Origin: Eggerthellaceae bacterium
GTDB lineage: Bacteria; Actinomycetota; Coriobacteriia; Coriobacteriales; Eggerthellaceae
Reading direction: 5' to 3'
Length of the DNA: 64,000 bases
Assembly: GCA_017440565.1 (NCBI GenBank)
Contig: JAFSHA010000097.1
Coordinates: forward strand, 1 to 64,000
The position numbers and the translations under genes are program-made. This document shows, piece after piece, positions 7,387 to 15,175 of the stretch (its first letter is position 1; each line of letters opens with the position of its first letter). The notes under the pieces were generated by a model, which was not told the DNA's origin, did no database searches, and saw only the letters and a list, made by a program, of their open reading frames with translations.

Positions 7387-8088
7387 ATGAGCGAAGAGAT
7401 CAAGGACCAGCAGGCTCCTGCCCCCAAGAAGTCCAAGAAGAAGCTCGGCATCATCGGCGGCGTCGTCGCGGCCGTGATCGTCGTGGCTGGCGCTGGCTTC
7501 TGGGTGTGGCACGAGACGCCCGGCTTCTGCGGTGCCATCTGCCACACGCCGATGGATCCGTACTTGGCAACCTACGAGGCCGAGCCCGGTGAGGCCTCTG
7601 TCGATAAGTGGGGCAACGAGGTTTCCGACGCCAAGGCCATGACCGCCTCCTATCATCGCGTTGCCGGCGCAACCTGCCTCGACTGTCACGAGTCCAACCT
7701 GAGCCTGCAGATCGCCGAGGGCGTTTCCTGGATTACTGGCTCTTATGAGGTCAAGGCGAACGAGGTCTACGGCGTGGTTGCCGTCGAGCGCTCTCTCGAT
7801 GAACTTGCCGAGGCCGTTGGCAAGGATGGGGAAACCATCTGCCTCAATGACGCATGTCACAACAATGCTGACGGCGCTCCCATGACTCGCGATGACCTCG
7901 CGGCGCTTACCGCCGATGAATTCGGACATCGCAATCCTCACGTTGACCAGCATGGAAGCACTACGTGCTCCGACTGCCACAAGGCGCATAGAGCATCCGT
8001 CAACCAATGCTCCGCCTGCCATACCGATGCGCTCATTCCCGACGGGTGGATCTCTTCAGCTGATTCGAGGAAGCTTGAGACTGCGTAG
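7387..8088 (+). CDS. Membrane-anchored NapC/NrfH-like multihaem cytochrome c
   Basis: The 233-residue protein has a basic N-terminus, one membrane helix (about 20-41) and an exported haem domain. Three canonical CXXCH sites are at 97-101, 194-198 and 208-212. Two spaced-out sites are at 48-53 (CX3CH, PGFCGAICHTPMD) and 152-158 (CX4CH). NapC/NrfH-type proteins oxidise menaquinol and pass electrons to extracytoplasmic reductases; in Eggerthellaceae they usually neighbour a flavoprotein or molybdoenzyme reductase, absent here. AAAGGA precedes the ATG at 7387. It lies 85 bp after the CooC-like gene in the same direction, so it may belong to the cluster or be a separate unit. Confidence 0.85.
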   Translation: MSEEIKDQQAPAPKKSKKKLGIIGGVVAAVIVVAGAGFWVWHETPGFCGAICHTPMDPYLATYEAEPGEASVDKWGNEVSDAKAMTASYHRVAGATCLDCHESNLSLQIAEGVSWITGSYEVKANEVYGVVAVERSLDELAEAVGKDGETICLNDACHNNADGAPMTRDDLAALTADEFGHRNPHVDQHGSTTCSDCHKAHRASVNQCSACHTDALIPDGWISSADSRKLETA

Positions 8089-8185
8089 GACTGGGGTTTC
8101 CGAAGGGCGATCGCTCCGACCCTCTCCGTGGGGCGTTTGACTTTCGAAGTTGCCTCTTCCCCTTGCAGCCTATCGAGCTTCGAAG

Positions 8186-8233
8186 ACAAAGGTGTCCAGC
8201 GCTGTTCTCCCATACGGCGCTGGACACCTTTGT
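8186..8233. repeat. Perfect 17-bp inverted repeat
   Basis: Arms at 8186-8202 and 8217-8233 are exact reverse complements (ACAAAGGTGTCCAGCGC) around a 14-base loop. It lies about 100 bp after the cytochrome gene and before the convergent small-gene cassette, so it may act as a two-way terminator, though there is no U-tract. The remaining sequence from 8089 to 8444 shows no credible gene. Confidence 0.75.
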
Positions 8234-8444
8234 GTTTATGGGCGGTAGATATGCTTGCGAGTGGTGTTGCCCTTTGGTCGCGCGATCGTCTTCCAGCGGC
8301 GAGAAGCGTTCGAGCGGGCTCCGTCGCCACCCCTCCGAAGTACGAATCAGGCTGCGTGCGAAAAAGGGCATCTCCCGAGGGAAGTGCCCTGAGCGTTCTT
8401 GGCGCGTGACGGTCTTCTCTGTTGTGACGCGTGGTGCCTCTTGC

Positions 8445-8660
8445 CTACCAGGCGGGTACGCCGCGCTCGATGTAGCTGTCGATGTCGGCGAAGGCGTTCT
8501 CGATGGATTCGGCGTGGTAGAGCTCGTACATGCCGAAGATAAGGTCGGTGAGGCCCTTCTCGTCGAGGGTCTTGAGGGCGTCGGCCGCCGTCACGCCCTT
8601 GTAGGACGCGTAGCTTTCCAGCAGGTAGACGAAGAACCTGAACTCCTTACTCAAGCTCAT
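8445..8660 (-). CDS. DUF3791-like small protein
   Basis: The 71-residue acidic, helical protein has the layout of DUF3791 proteins: a FxxFVYLLESYASYKG start, a LDEKGLTDLIFGMYELYH core and an AFADIDSYIERG end. Function of the family is unknown. It is the last of three overlapping minus-strand genes; its start lies within the 3' end of the middle gene, so translation is probably coupled. In other genomes DUF3791 genes often sit beside DUF3990 genes, as here. A GTG at 8663 is an alternative start. Confidence 0.75.
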   Translation of the reverse strand: MSLSKEFRFFVYLLESYASYKGVTAADALKTLDEKGLTDLIFGMYELYHAESIENAFADIDSYIERGVPAW

Positions 8661-8904
8661 CACCCCTCAGGTACAGGGAATTACGCGGGTCTCCCGTTGC
8701 GATTTCGTTCTCCCACATATCGAAGACGGCGAGCGGGCTGAAGTGCCAGAGCCTGAGATTGTTGTCGGCAAGCATGGCGCGGGTTTCGGATCCGAGGAAG
8801 AGCCTCAGGGCGTCCATGTCGCCAATGTTGCGGCTTCGCGCGATGAGCGAGGTGACTTCCGTGTCGTACGCCTGCATGATGGAAGGACGCGTTCTGTCAG
8901 TCAT
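8647..8904 (-). CDS. Small protein of the DUF3990 cassette, unknown function
   Basis: The 85-residue protein is not assigned to a named family. It is mostly helical, acidic at the C-terminus, and has an LRLWHFSPLAVFDMWENEI stretch. AAGGAGGT sits ideally before its ATG. It overlaps the upstream DUF3990-like gene by 8 bp and the downstream DUF3791-like gene by 14 bp, so all three are one translationally coupled unit. In such a layout one or both small proteins could neutralise the enzyme. That role is inference from gene order. Confidence 0.7.
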   Translation of the reverse strand: MTDRTRPSIMQAYDTEVTSLIARSRNIGDMDALRLFLGSETRAMLADNNLRLWHFSPLAVFDMWENEIATGDPRNSLYLRGDELE

Positions 8905-9379
8905 GGGTTCGCACCTCCTTGCAGGTCAGGACTTCGAGGGCCGTCGCCGTGAGGAAAGCGTACTGGTCGGTCAGCTTCTGCGGCTTGAGCAGGACGATGG
9001 CCGTTTCCTTGCCGATCGAGCCTGCCATGTAGTCGTTGATTACGGGCATGGTGTTGTCGTTCGCCACAGGACCGATCACCATATCGAACCTCTGCCCCCG
9101 GTATTCGCTCTTGCGGTTTTGGGCGACGAAATCCAGCCATTCACCGTCGGCTTCGTTGAAGCGAAGGGTCGATAGAACGCCCGCTTTTGTTTCGTCGAAC
9201 TCGTAGACCGTCACTGTGGGGACGCCGCGGTGGCGACGAAGCGTTTGAAGTTCAGCCCATCTTGCGGCCTGCGCCTCGCTCGAGGTGGTGTAGAAGCCCG
9301 CTCCGAAATCAAGCGCGCGATTTGCGACGAGGATCCTCGGCTCTCGAACTTCAAGGTTGCTTCCGTGGTATAAAAGCAC
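8897..9379 (-). CDS. DUF3990-like protein with ADP-ribosyltransferase fold
   Basis: The 160-residue protein starts with LLYHGSN and continues with DFGAGFYTT (about 24-32). This H-G-S plus aromatic-T-T pair is the NAD-binding pattern of the ADP-ribosyltransferase (PARP-like) superfamily, as seen in DUF3990. Later landmarks are EWLDFVAQNR and DMVIGPVAND. The start is GTG with AGGAG 6 bp upstream. It is the first gene of the three-gene unit. The family is a plausible toxin or effector that modifies a cellular target; no substrate can be read from the sequence. A -10-like TATAAT faces this direction at 9475-9470. Confidence 0.8.
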   Translation of the reverse strand: MLLYHGSNLEVREPRILVANRALDFGAGFYTTSSEAQAARWAELQTLRRHRGVPTVTVYEFDETKAGVLSTLRFNEADGEWLDFVAQNRKSEYRGQRFDMVIGPVANDNTMPVINDYMAGSIGKETAIVLLKPQKLTDQYAFLTATALEVLTCKEVRTHD

Positions 9380-9597
9380 TCGCCGCTCCTTCCCGAATCG
9401 GTCGTCTGGCTTTACGTTCGGCTGGCGTGGGGGTCAACCGTTCGGCTGTGGCCCGCCTTCTGCTTTCGGATTATAGCAACTACAATGCCGTTCAGGGGGA
9501 ACACCCCGCCTTCAGGTGGATTGCCGAGCAGCATCTTCGTGTCTGTTCGGGGCAGCGGGGTTGAAAGCCTTCGTCGTGTTGGCGCAAAAAAGACCTC

Positions 9598-9747
9598 GAA
9601 AACTCATGGTCAAAAAGGTCGCCCCTGTCACGCGATTCTGGTCAAATAACCCCTCCATGTAACGCGAAAAGCGCGATTCGCGTTACATGGAGGCGGTTTT
9701 TGGCCACGAACGCGTGACAGGGGCGGCTAATTTGGCCACGAGTTTTC
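9598..9747. repeat. Nested double palindrome (element A)
   Basis: This 150-bp stretch holds four copies of a unit of about 30 bp in the order forward, forward, reverse, reverse. The outer arms are 9598-9634 and 9711-9747, the inner arms 9640-9667 and 9678-9705, with a loop of about 10 bases. Inner units carry CCTCCATGTAACGCG, outer units CGCCCCTGTCACGCG, and all carry a (T/C)CAAA block. The same units recur in element B at 57541-57680. The rest of the interval 9380-9775 has no gene. Element A may also terminate the convergent transcripts. Confidence 0.85.
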
Positions 9748-9775
9748 CGCGGACTGGCGTGCTGACGCGTGAGGG

Positions 9776-10981
9776 TTAGCGGCGGTTGAAGGCCTTGATG
9801 GTGGCGGGCAGGCCGTTTTCGTAGATGAGCTTCGGCTCGCCTTCCACGAGCGGCGCCAGGTAGTCGTAAGCCTCCTGCGTGATGCCCTGGTAGTTGGGCA
9901 GGATCCACTCGGTGGGGAAGTGCTTGACGTGATTGGCGAACTCGCTTGCCGGGCCGGCGAAGAACTTCGCGTTGTAGGCGCCGTCGCGCATCTCGCGGCG
10001 CACCCCCACCACCTGGCCGGTGAATACGCCGTCGGCCGAGCGCATGTGCGCGCTCATGCCCAGCTCGTAAGCTTCGGTCACGTCGACCAGGCTCTGCGCG
10101 AAGTTCGACGAGCGCGCCGCGCGCGAAAGGTCCTGCACCACGCCGCGCGGGGCAATGCCCGCGTCGATGATCATCTGCTTGAGCGTGAGCGCAGCTCCGC
10201 CCAAGACGGCGTGCGCGAAGCCATCGTTTGCGCTATCGCCTGCAGAAAGGTAGGTGCCGTCGGCGTAGTGCGCGCCCTCGGAGACCACGATGTAGCATTC
10301 GTTCTTCTCGTCCATCTTCTTTTGCACCTCGGCGAGGAAGGCCTCCTTGTCGAAATCGACTTCGGGAAGCACTAGAAGATCCACATCACCCGACAAGCAG
10401 CAGCTTGCGGCCAGCCAGCCGGCGTCGCGGCCCATGGTTTCGAGCACGAACACCTCGGCGCGCGTGTAGGCGTCGTAGTCCATGCGGGTTGCGTGCGTGA
10501 CCTGGGCTGCCAGCTTGGCGGCGCTGGGGAATCCCGGGCAGTGATCGACGGGCACGAGGTCGTTGTCGACGGTCTTGGGAATGCCCACGAAGCGCTTGGC
10601 CACGCCGTTGGCGGCGGCCCATTCGGAAAGTGCGTCCACCGTGTCCATGGAGTCGTTGCCGCCGATGTAGAACATGACCTCGATGTCGTGTGCGTCCATC
10701 ACCTCGATAAGGCGCTTGAAGTCGGTGTCGTTTCCGCGCTTGAGCTTGTAGCGGCAGGTGCCCAGCGCCGAGGACGGCGTTTGCTTCAGAAGGTCGATCT
10801 CGTGGCCGGAGAGGTCGGTGAGGTCGAACAGCTGGTCGGCCAGCACGCCCTCGATACCGTGGATGCCGCCGAAGACGCGGTCGTAGACGGGATTGAGCTG
10901 GTTGGCGCGAATGACGCCGGCGAGGCTGGCGTTGATGACGGCGGTGGGGCCGCCCGACTGGGCGACGAGGCAGTTGGCCAT
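9776..10981 (-). CDS. pfp: PPi-type 6-phosphofructokinase
   Basis: The 401-residue cytosolic enzyme interconverts fructose 6-phosphate and fructose 1,6-bisphosphate. The N-terminal loop SGGPTAVINASL, the phosphoryl-donor loop IGGNDS (106-111) and PKTVDND (135-141) are clear. Asp110, where ATP-dependent enzymes have Gly, and Lys136 are the residues that mark the PPi-using type. The Asn at 109 in place of the usual Asp is less common. It stands alone and is followed by element A. The pyrophosphatase at 49259-50617 would compete for its phosphoryl donor. PPi use is inferred from these residues and not proven. Confidence 0.9.
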   Translation of the reverse strand: MANCLVAQSGGPTAVINASLAGVIRANQLNPVYDRVFGGIHGIEGVLADQLFDLTDLSGHEIDLLKQTPSSALGTCRYKLKRGNDTDFKRLIEVMDAHDIEVMFYIGGNDSMDTVDALSEWAAANGVAKRFVGIPKTVDNDLVPVDHCPGFPSAAKLAAQVTHATRMDYDAYTRAEVFVLETMGRDAGWLAASCCLSGDVDLLVLPEVDFDKEAFLAEVQKKMDEKNECYIVVSEGAHYADGTYLSAGDSANDGFAHAVLGGAALTLKQMIIDAGIAPRGVVQDLSRAARSSNFAQSLVDVTEAYELGMSAHMRSADGVFTGQVVGVRREMRDGAYNAKFFAGPASEFANHVKHFPTEWILPNYQGITQEAYDYLAPLVEGEPKLIYENGLPATIKAFNRR

Positions 10982-11210
10982 GAGGGACCCTCCTTGGGAA
11001 TCGGGGCGCGGGAACTTTCACCATTGTATACGACGCGGGCCACGCAGCGTCTTGCGCGCTTTGCCACGGCGGGCCTTTCGTGTTAAAGTCTCGCGCCAAA
11101 GGTGGTCGAAGGCGGCGAACCTGGCGGCGCGCTTGCGCAGCGCGTCGTGTTCGAAAATCGCATCGACGCGGATCACCCTGCCGTGTCATGAGCAAAAACG
11201 CCGTTGGAAC

Positions 11211-11243
11211 GGAACCCGGTTGCGATTACTGCAACCGGGTTCC
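11211..11243 (-). terminator. Terminator after the metallopeptidase gene
   Basis: A perfect 13-bp stem (GGAACCCGGTTGC and its complement) encloses a 7-base loop. On the minus strand it lies 35 bp past the peptidase stop and is followed shortly by a run of five T. The other sequence in 10982-11278 is the upstream region of the PFK gene, with no gene seen. Confidence 0.75.
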
Positions 11244-11278
11244 GCGCCTTCTGCTTTGCCGATTAAGCCTCCAGCAGC

Positions 11279-14200
11279 TTACCGTCGATTGCCTTGATGG
11301 CGCCTTTCTGCGGCGAGACGGGGCATTGCGACAAGGGCGAGAGCCAGCGACATGATTGCGGTAATCGCGAAGACAACCACCGCGGTGCCGGCCGCATCCC
11401 CAGTGTCCAAGAGGTTGCCACCTGTCGTGGTGCCGGAATCCGGCCCCGCATCGGGCGTCATGCTATCCTCGGCGCCGCTGTCAGGGTCGGCATCGCCAGA
11501 ATCAGTGAGAAAGTCGTCCCCATCGCCCTCATCTCCCGGCATGAAGGCGACGAGGTAGTGCACGGGGTCGCTTTCCTGCTCGTACCCGGCGAGCTCCATG
11601 CTGTCATTCAAATCCTCTTCGGCGAAGAAGTGCGTGAGCGGGAAGTTGAAGCTCGTTTCAAGCCAGGCGTCGTTTGAAAGCCAGGTGCCGTCTGCGCTGC
11701 TCTCGGTGCTTAAGGTGATGGGCGCCGAGGCAATCGAATCGCGGAAGAAAAGGACGCGCCGTATATTGCCGCCCTTGTTGGCGTCAAGGCAGATCTCGGC
11801 CGCGGGGACGCCTTCGGGACTGACGCTCAGAGAGTCGAACGTAGCCCCCTGCGTGGGGAAGGTTCCAAAGAGGTAGCTGCCGCGTGCGGCGCCGTTTCCG
11901 TCAAACGCGACAAGGTAAGCCTTGAGATCGGTCTTGCCCCTCCATGCGGGAACGTCGGCGGTGCCTGCGCCGATGGCGTTGGATCCATTCGCCGTATCGG
12001 GCGATCCCGCGGCTGCGGGGTTGTCGTAGGCGAGTCCGAGGTAGCCGTCGTCGTAACGGGCAAAGGCCGATAGGCCCGAGTGCCCCGTGGCATCAAGCGT
12101 CGTTTTCGCCTTCGCGTTCGGGAAATCGACGGCCTGCCCCGACGAGCCCTCATCCATCAAGGTGGCGAGGTCGATGATCTTCGCGAGCGATGCGTGAGGG
12201 GAGTAGGGATTTCCCGTCAGGGCAATCTCGCCCTCGGCGTTGGCCACCTCATGGACCGACCCCACCGAGGTGTACTTCCAAGTGCCTACCGGGGAGAAGT
12301 CGTCGCTTGCGGGCTCGTAGGCTTCGATTTCGAGGTAAGAAGGCGTCTCGTAGTAGTTGTTCGCGGGCGTGAATCGGATGGCCATAAGGGTATCGCCGCA
12401 GGCGTTGACGGCGGTCACGTCGCCTATGTTCAGCTTGACATCCGCCTTGGCGCTTGACGTAGCAGGGTCAAGCCAGTACGCCTCATTGCACGTTCCCTTG
12501 CCGCTCAGATACGACGTGGCAATGAGGCACAGACCGCCATCCGAGAGCGGCTCAAGTCGCAGTCGGTAAGCCGTTTCGCTGCCAACGCCTTGTATCGCCG
12601 AAGTCTGGGCCTCGGTGGGGTCGCTCGGATCGATGGCGCACAAGCTGATTCGACCCTTGTCTTGGATGGCGAAGTAGGTGATCCCGTCCGAAGCGGTGAC
12701 CACGTTGGATATCACGTGGGAGTCGCTTGCGGCGCTTGCGTAGTCGCCAACCTCATCGAAGCCAACCGTATTTCCTACGGGCAGTTTTACGCGAAGCTCA
12801 TCTGAGTAGACGTTTTCTCCATTCTTCTTGCCGATGAAGAAGTAGCCGGCGGGAAACACGAGCTCGCAGCTTTCTCCCGGTACGAAGAGCTCTGGCGGCA
12901 TGGCGTAAGACACGGTAATGGAGGTCCTGTTGACTTCCTCCACGCGGGCCGCGACGCAGCGTTCCTTGGCCTTCACGTAGACCATGCCGTCGCCTACGCG
13001 CATGACGGGCATGGTGCTTTCAAGCTCGATTACGTCGATGTTGTCGACGCCGCGCTTATCCGCAAGCGCAAAGTTGAGCGATGAGGGCGAGATGTCGGGT
13101 TTGAGCTCGCCCTCGTACGAGATGCTGACCTTTCCCTGCACGGCGCTTGATTCGGTTACCTTTATGGCAAGACCCGTAAAGCCCATGCTGAGGCTCTCGT
13201 AGAAGTTCGTCGACGGGTAGCTTGCAGAATGGCCGCTGGCTGAATTGGTGACGCCCGCGGGCCCGATAGCGTCGCCTTCGGTCATCATGCATTCGTAAGG
13301 GGCCGACCCCGTGCCGTCGGCGAATCCGATGAACTCGAAATGCTGTTCATCGGCGTCGTGGTCGACAAGCTCGATGAACTGGTTGTGCACGTCGTCGGCT
13401 TTGTTCATGTGGACGAAGGAAAAACCCGTCTCGTCGAGCTCGGCCTGCAGTCTGAAGAGGCGGAAGCCGGAAGGAAGCGGCTGGTGAATGTCGTGCCCGT
13501 CTTCAAAGCCCGCACGATAGCTGACGATCTGGTTTCCGTAAGGGCCGTTGTACTCGAGCAGGTAGAAGGATGAGAGCAGGCCTTGCGCGTCAAGCAGCGA
13601 TTCGCTGTCGGAAACGGCTATGAAGCCACCGCATTCCATGGAGCTGTTGGTGGCGAGGAGGCCAAGCTCGGCTTCGACAAGCGGCGAAGCGCCTTTACCG
13701 GGCGTGACAGTCTGAATGACCTCTCCACCGCGCTTGACCGTGATGCCGTCTTCGTTAGCCACGATGCGCGTGATCTTGCTGTCGTCGATCCAGCCGAGCA
13801 ACCATTTGGAGTAGGCGTTGTGATCGCCGATGTTGGTATTCATCATGTCGAAGGTGAGAATGCCCGTGCGGTAGCTGGGGTCCCTTTTCACGGAATTGGC
13901 GTTGTAGGAGTAATAGTCGGGCAGGCCGAGCGCGTGGCCGGTCTCATGGATGGCGGTACGAACGCCTTCTTCGGTGTTGGAGGGTTGGTGCAGCGTGATG
14001 ATGCACCCGAGGGTCGTTCCGTCGAAACAAGGTCCCCCCTCGCCGTTGTCGTAGAAGCTGCAGTTGCTCCACCAGGTGCTTCCCCAGCCGCTGCTGTTGC
14101 CGGCGAAATGAAGGTAGACTGCGTCGATGGCTCCATCGCCGTTGGCGTCGTAGTTCCTGTAGTCGATCTCGGCGTCAAGGGCGCCGAGCGCCTCCGTGAA

Positions 14201-14869
14201 AAGCTCGTTGAGGCGATAGTCGTAGTAAGATCGGGGATGCTTGGCGGTGTATTCGACCGCCGTTCCGCTGATGTCGAGCTTGCCGTAAGACGAGCGCTCG
14301 TAATAGGCATGCAGGCTGTCGTAGGGAGCGAAGCTGTCGTTAGAGTTGCTGGCCTTAGCGCCTTCGGCTTGCAGCGGCGCGCCGATGAGGTTTTGGAGGG
14401 CGCTTAAGGTGTCTCCTTCGGCAAAGCCAAGAGTCGCGTTGCTTTCCTCGCTTATGGGGAAGTCAACGTAAAGCGCGAGGGCCCGGGCCTTGCCCGTGGT
14501 GGACATGCTCAGGTCATTGTCGAACTCTGCGGGAAGGTTGTTGCCGGCCTCGGTCGACAGCAGGTGCGCGCCCGCCTCGCGTGCCTTGGCTTGCTCGATG
14601 AGGCTGCTGCTCACCGTGCTGTTTCCCAAAGACTCCTGGAACGCGATGCGCTCTTCGAGCGTGCCGTCGGCCTCCCAGGCGGCGATGTCTTCTGCGCTGG
14701 GCACGCACGGCGAGGCTTCTTGCACCGCGGTGCTGGCTTCAGTGGGATTCGCGACGCTTGCCTCGTCGTTAGCGGCACTGGCTATGCCCGCTGCGGGCAA
14801 GCAGAGGGCGAATGCCAAAACGAGGGCGAAAAGGCAGCGAAAAGAGGCGTTCCGGGTGTGCGGCTTCAT
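11279..14869 (-). CDS. Secreted M6-type (immune inhibitor A-like) metallopeptidase with C-terminal membrane anchor
   Basis: The 1196-residue protein begins with a signal peptide (about 1-32, LVLAFALCLPAAGIASA). The zinc site is HETGHALGLPDYY, with H308, E309, H312 and D318, the HExxHxxGxxD pattern of M6 peptidases. An EF-hand-like DANGDGAID lies at about 241-249. The long C-terminal half has no clear motif and may be beta-rich. The end reads LLDTGD, one hydrophobic helix and a basic tail, like a degenerate sortase signal (LPxTG is expected) or a simple anchor. The ATG at 14869 is preceded by GGAG; frame upstream of it is not signal-like. It probably degrades host or dietary proteins at the cell surface. 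Confidence 0.85.
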   Translation of the reverse strand: MKPHTRNASFRCLFALVLAFALCLPAAGIASAANDEASVANPTEASTAVQEASPCVPSAEDIAAWEADGTLEERIAFQESLGNSTVSSSLIEQAKAREAGAHLLSTEAGNNLPAEFDNDLSMSTTGKARALALYVDFPISEESNATLGFAEGDTLSALQNLIGAPLQAEGAKASNSNDSFAPYDSLHAYYERSSYGKLDISGTAVEYTAKHPRSYYDYRLNELFTEALGALDAEIDYRNYDANGDGAIDAVYLHFAGNSSGWGSTWWSNCSFYDNGEGGPCFDGTTLGCIITLHQPSNTEEGVRTAIHETGHALGLPDYYSYNANSVKRDPSYRTGILTFDMMNTNIGDHNAYSKWLLGWIDDSKITRIVANEDGITVKRGGEVIQTVTPGKGASPLVEAELGLLATNSSMECGGFIAVSDSESLLDAQGLLSSFYLLEYNGPYGNQIVSYRAGFEDGHDIHQPLPSGFRLFRLQAELDETGFSFVHMNKADDVHNQFIELVDHDADEQHFEFIGFADGTGSAPYECMMTEGDAIGPAGVTNSASGHSASYPSTNFYESLSMGFTGLAIKVTESSAVQGKVSISYEGELKPDISPSSLNFALADKRGVDNIDVIELESTMPVMRVGDGMVYVKAKERCVAARVEEVNRTSITVSYAMPPELFVPGESCELVFPAGYFFIGKKNGENVYSDELRVKLPVGNTVGFDEVGDYASAASDSHVISNVVTASDGITYFAIQDKGRISLCAIDPSDPTEAQTSAIQGVGSETAYRLRLEPLSDGGLCLIATSYLSGKGTCNEAYWLDPATSSAKADVKLNIGDVTAVNACGDTLMAIRFTPANNYYETPSYLEIEAYEPASDDFSPVGTWKYTSVGSVHEVANAEGEIALTGNPYSPHASLAKIIDLATLMDEGSSGQAVDFPNAKAKTTLDATGHSGLSAFARYDDGYLGLAYDNPAAAGSPDTANGSNAIGAGTADVPAWRGKTDLKAYLVAFDGNGAARGSYLFGTFPTQGATFDSLSVSPEGVPAAEICLDANKGGNIRRVLFFRDSIASAPITLSTESSADGTWLSNDAWLETSFNFPLTHFFAEEDLNDSMELAGYEQESDPVHYLVAFMPGDEGDGDDFLTDSGDADPDSGAEDSMTPDAGPDSGTTTGGNLLDTGDAAGTAVVVFAITAIMSLALALVAMPRLAAERRHQGNRR

Positions 14870-15175
14870 GGCTCTCCGTTCTTCGCGGGGGCGTGAAATG
14901 CGTCTTGAGAATTCTATTACGGAAGGGGCTGTTTGGGGCCGTGAAAGGCCTCCATTCGCCGACTTTCCCCGAGGTTCGTTCGTTGCGAATTGATTGAGGT
15001 TGCGCGTGCGGTGGCTGGCGTAGGGCATGCTGGTTGGCTGAGCGAGGTGATGGGCGAGGACTCGGCGTCCCTTGCGCCCTCTGTGGTAAATGTGCTTGGG
15101 GCATGACACCCTCTGGGCTTTGTGCGAAAATAGGTTGCGAGAAACGAAACAGCACCACACGTTAGGTTCACCCTC
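14870..15175. other. Divergent intergenic region
   Basis: These 306 bp separate the minus-strand peptidase gene from the plus-strand recJ-helicase gene. A -10-like TAGAAT faces the peptidase at 14916-14911. No matching -35 box, small gene or clear hairpin was found. Confidence 0.5.

Noticed and set aside
9598-9747. CRISPR-like reading of the repeated units of element A
   Set aside because: Units alternate in orientation and form a closed palindrome with no spacers of uniform length; no cas genes are near.
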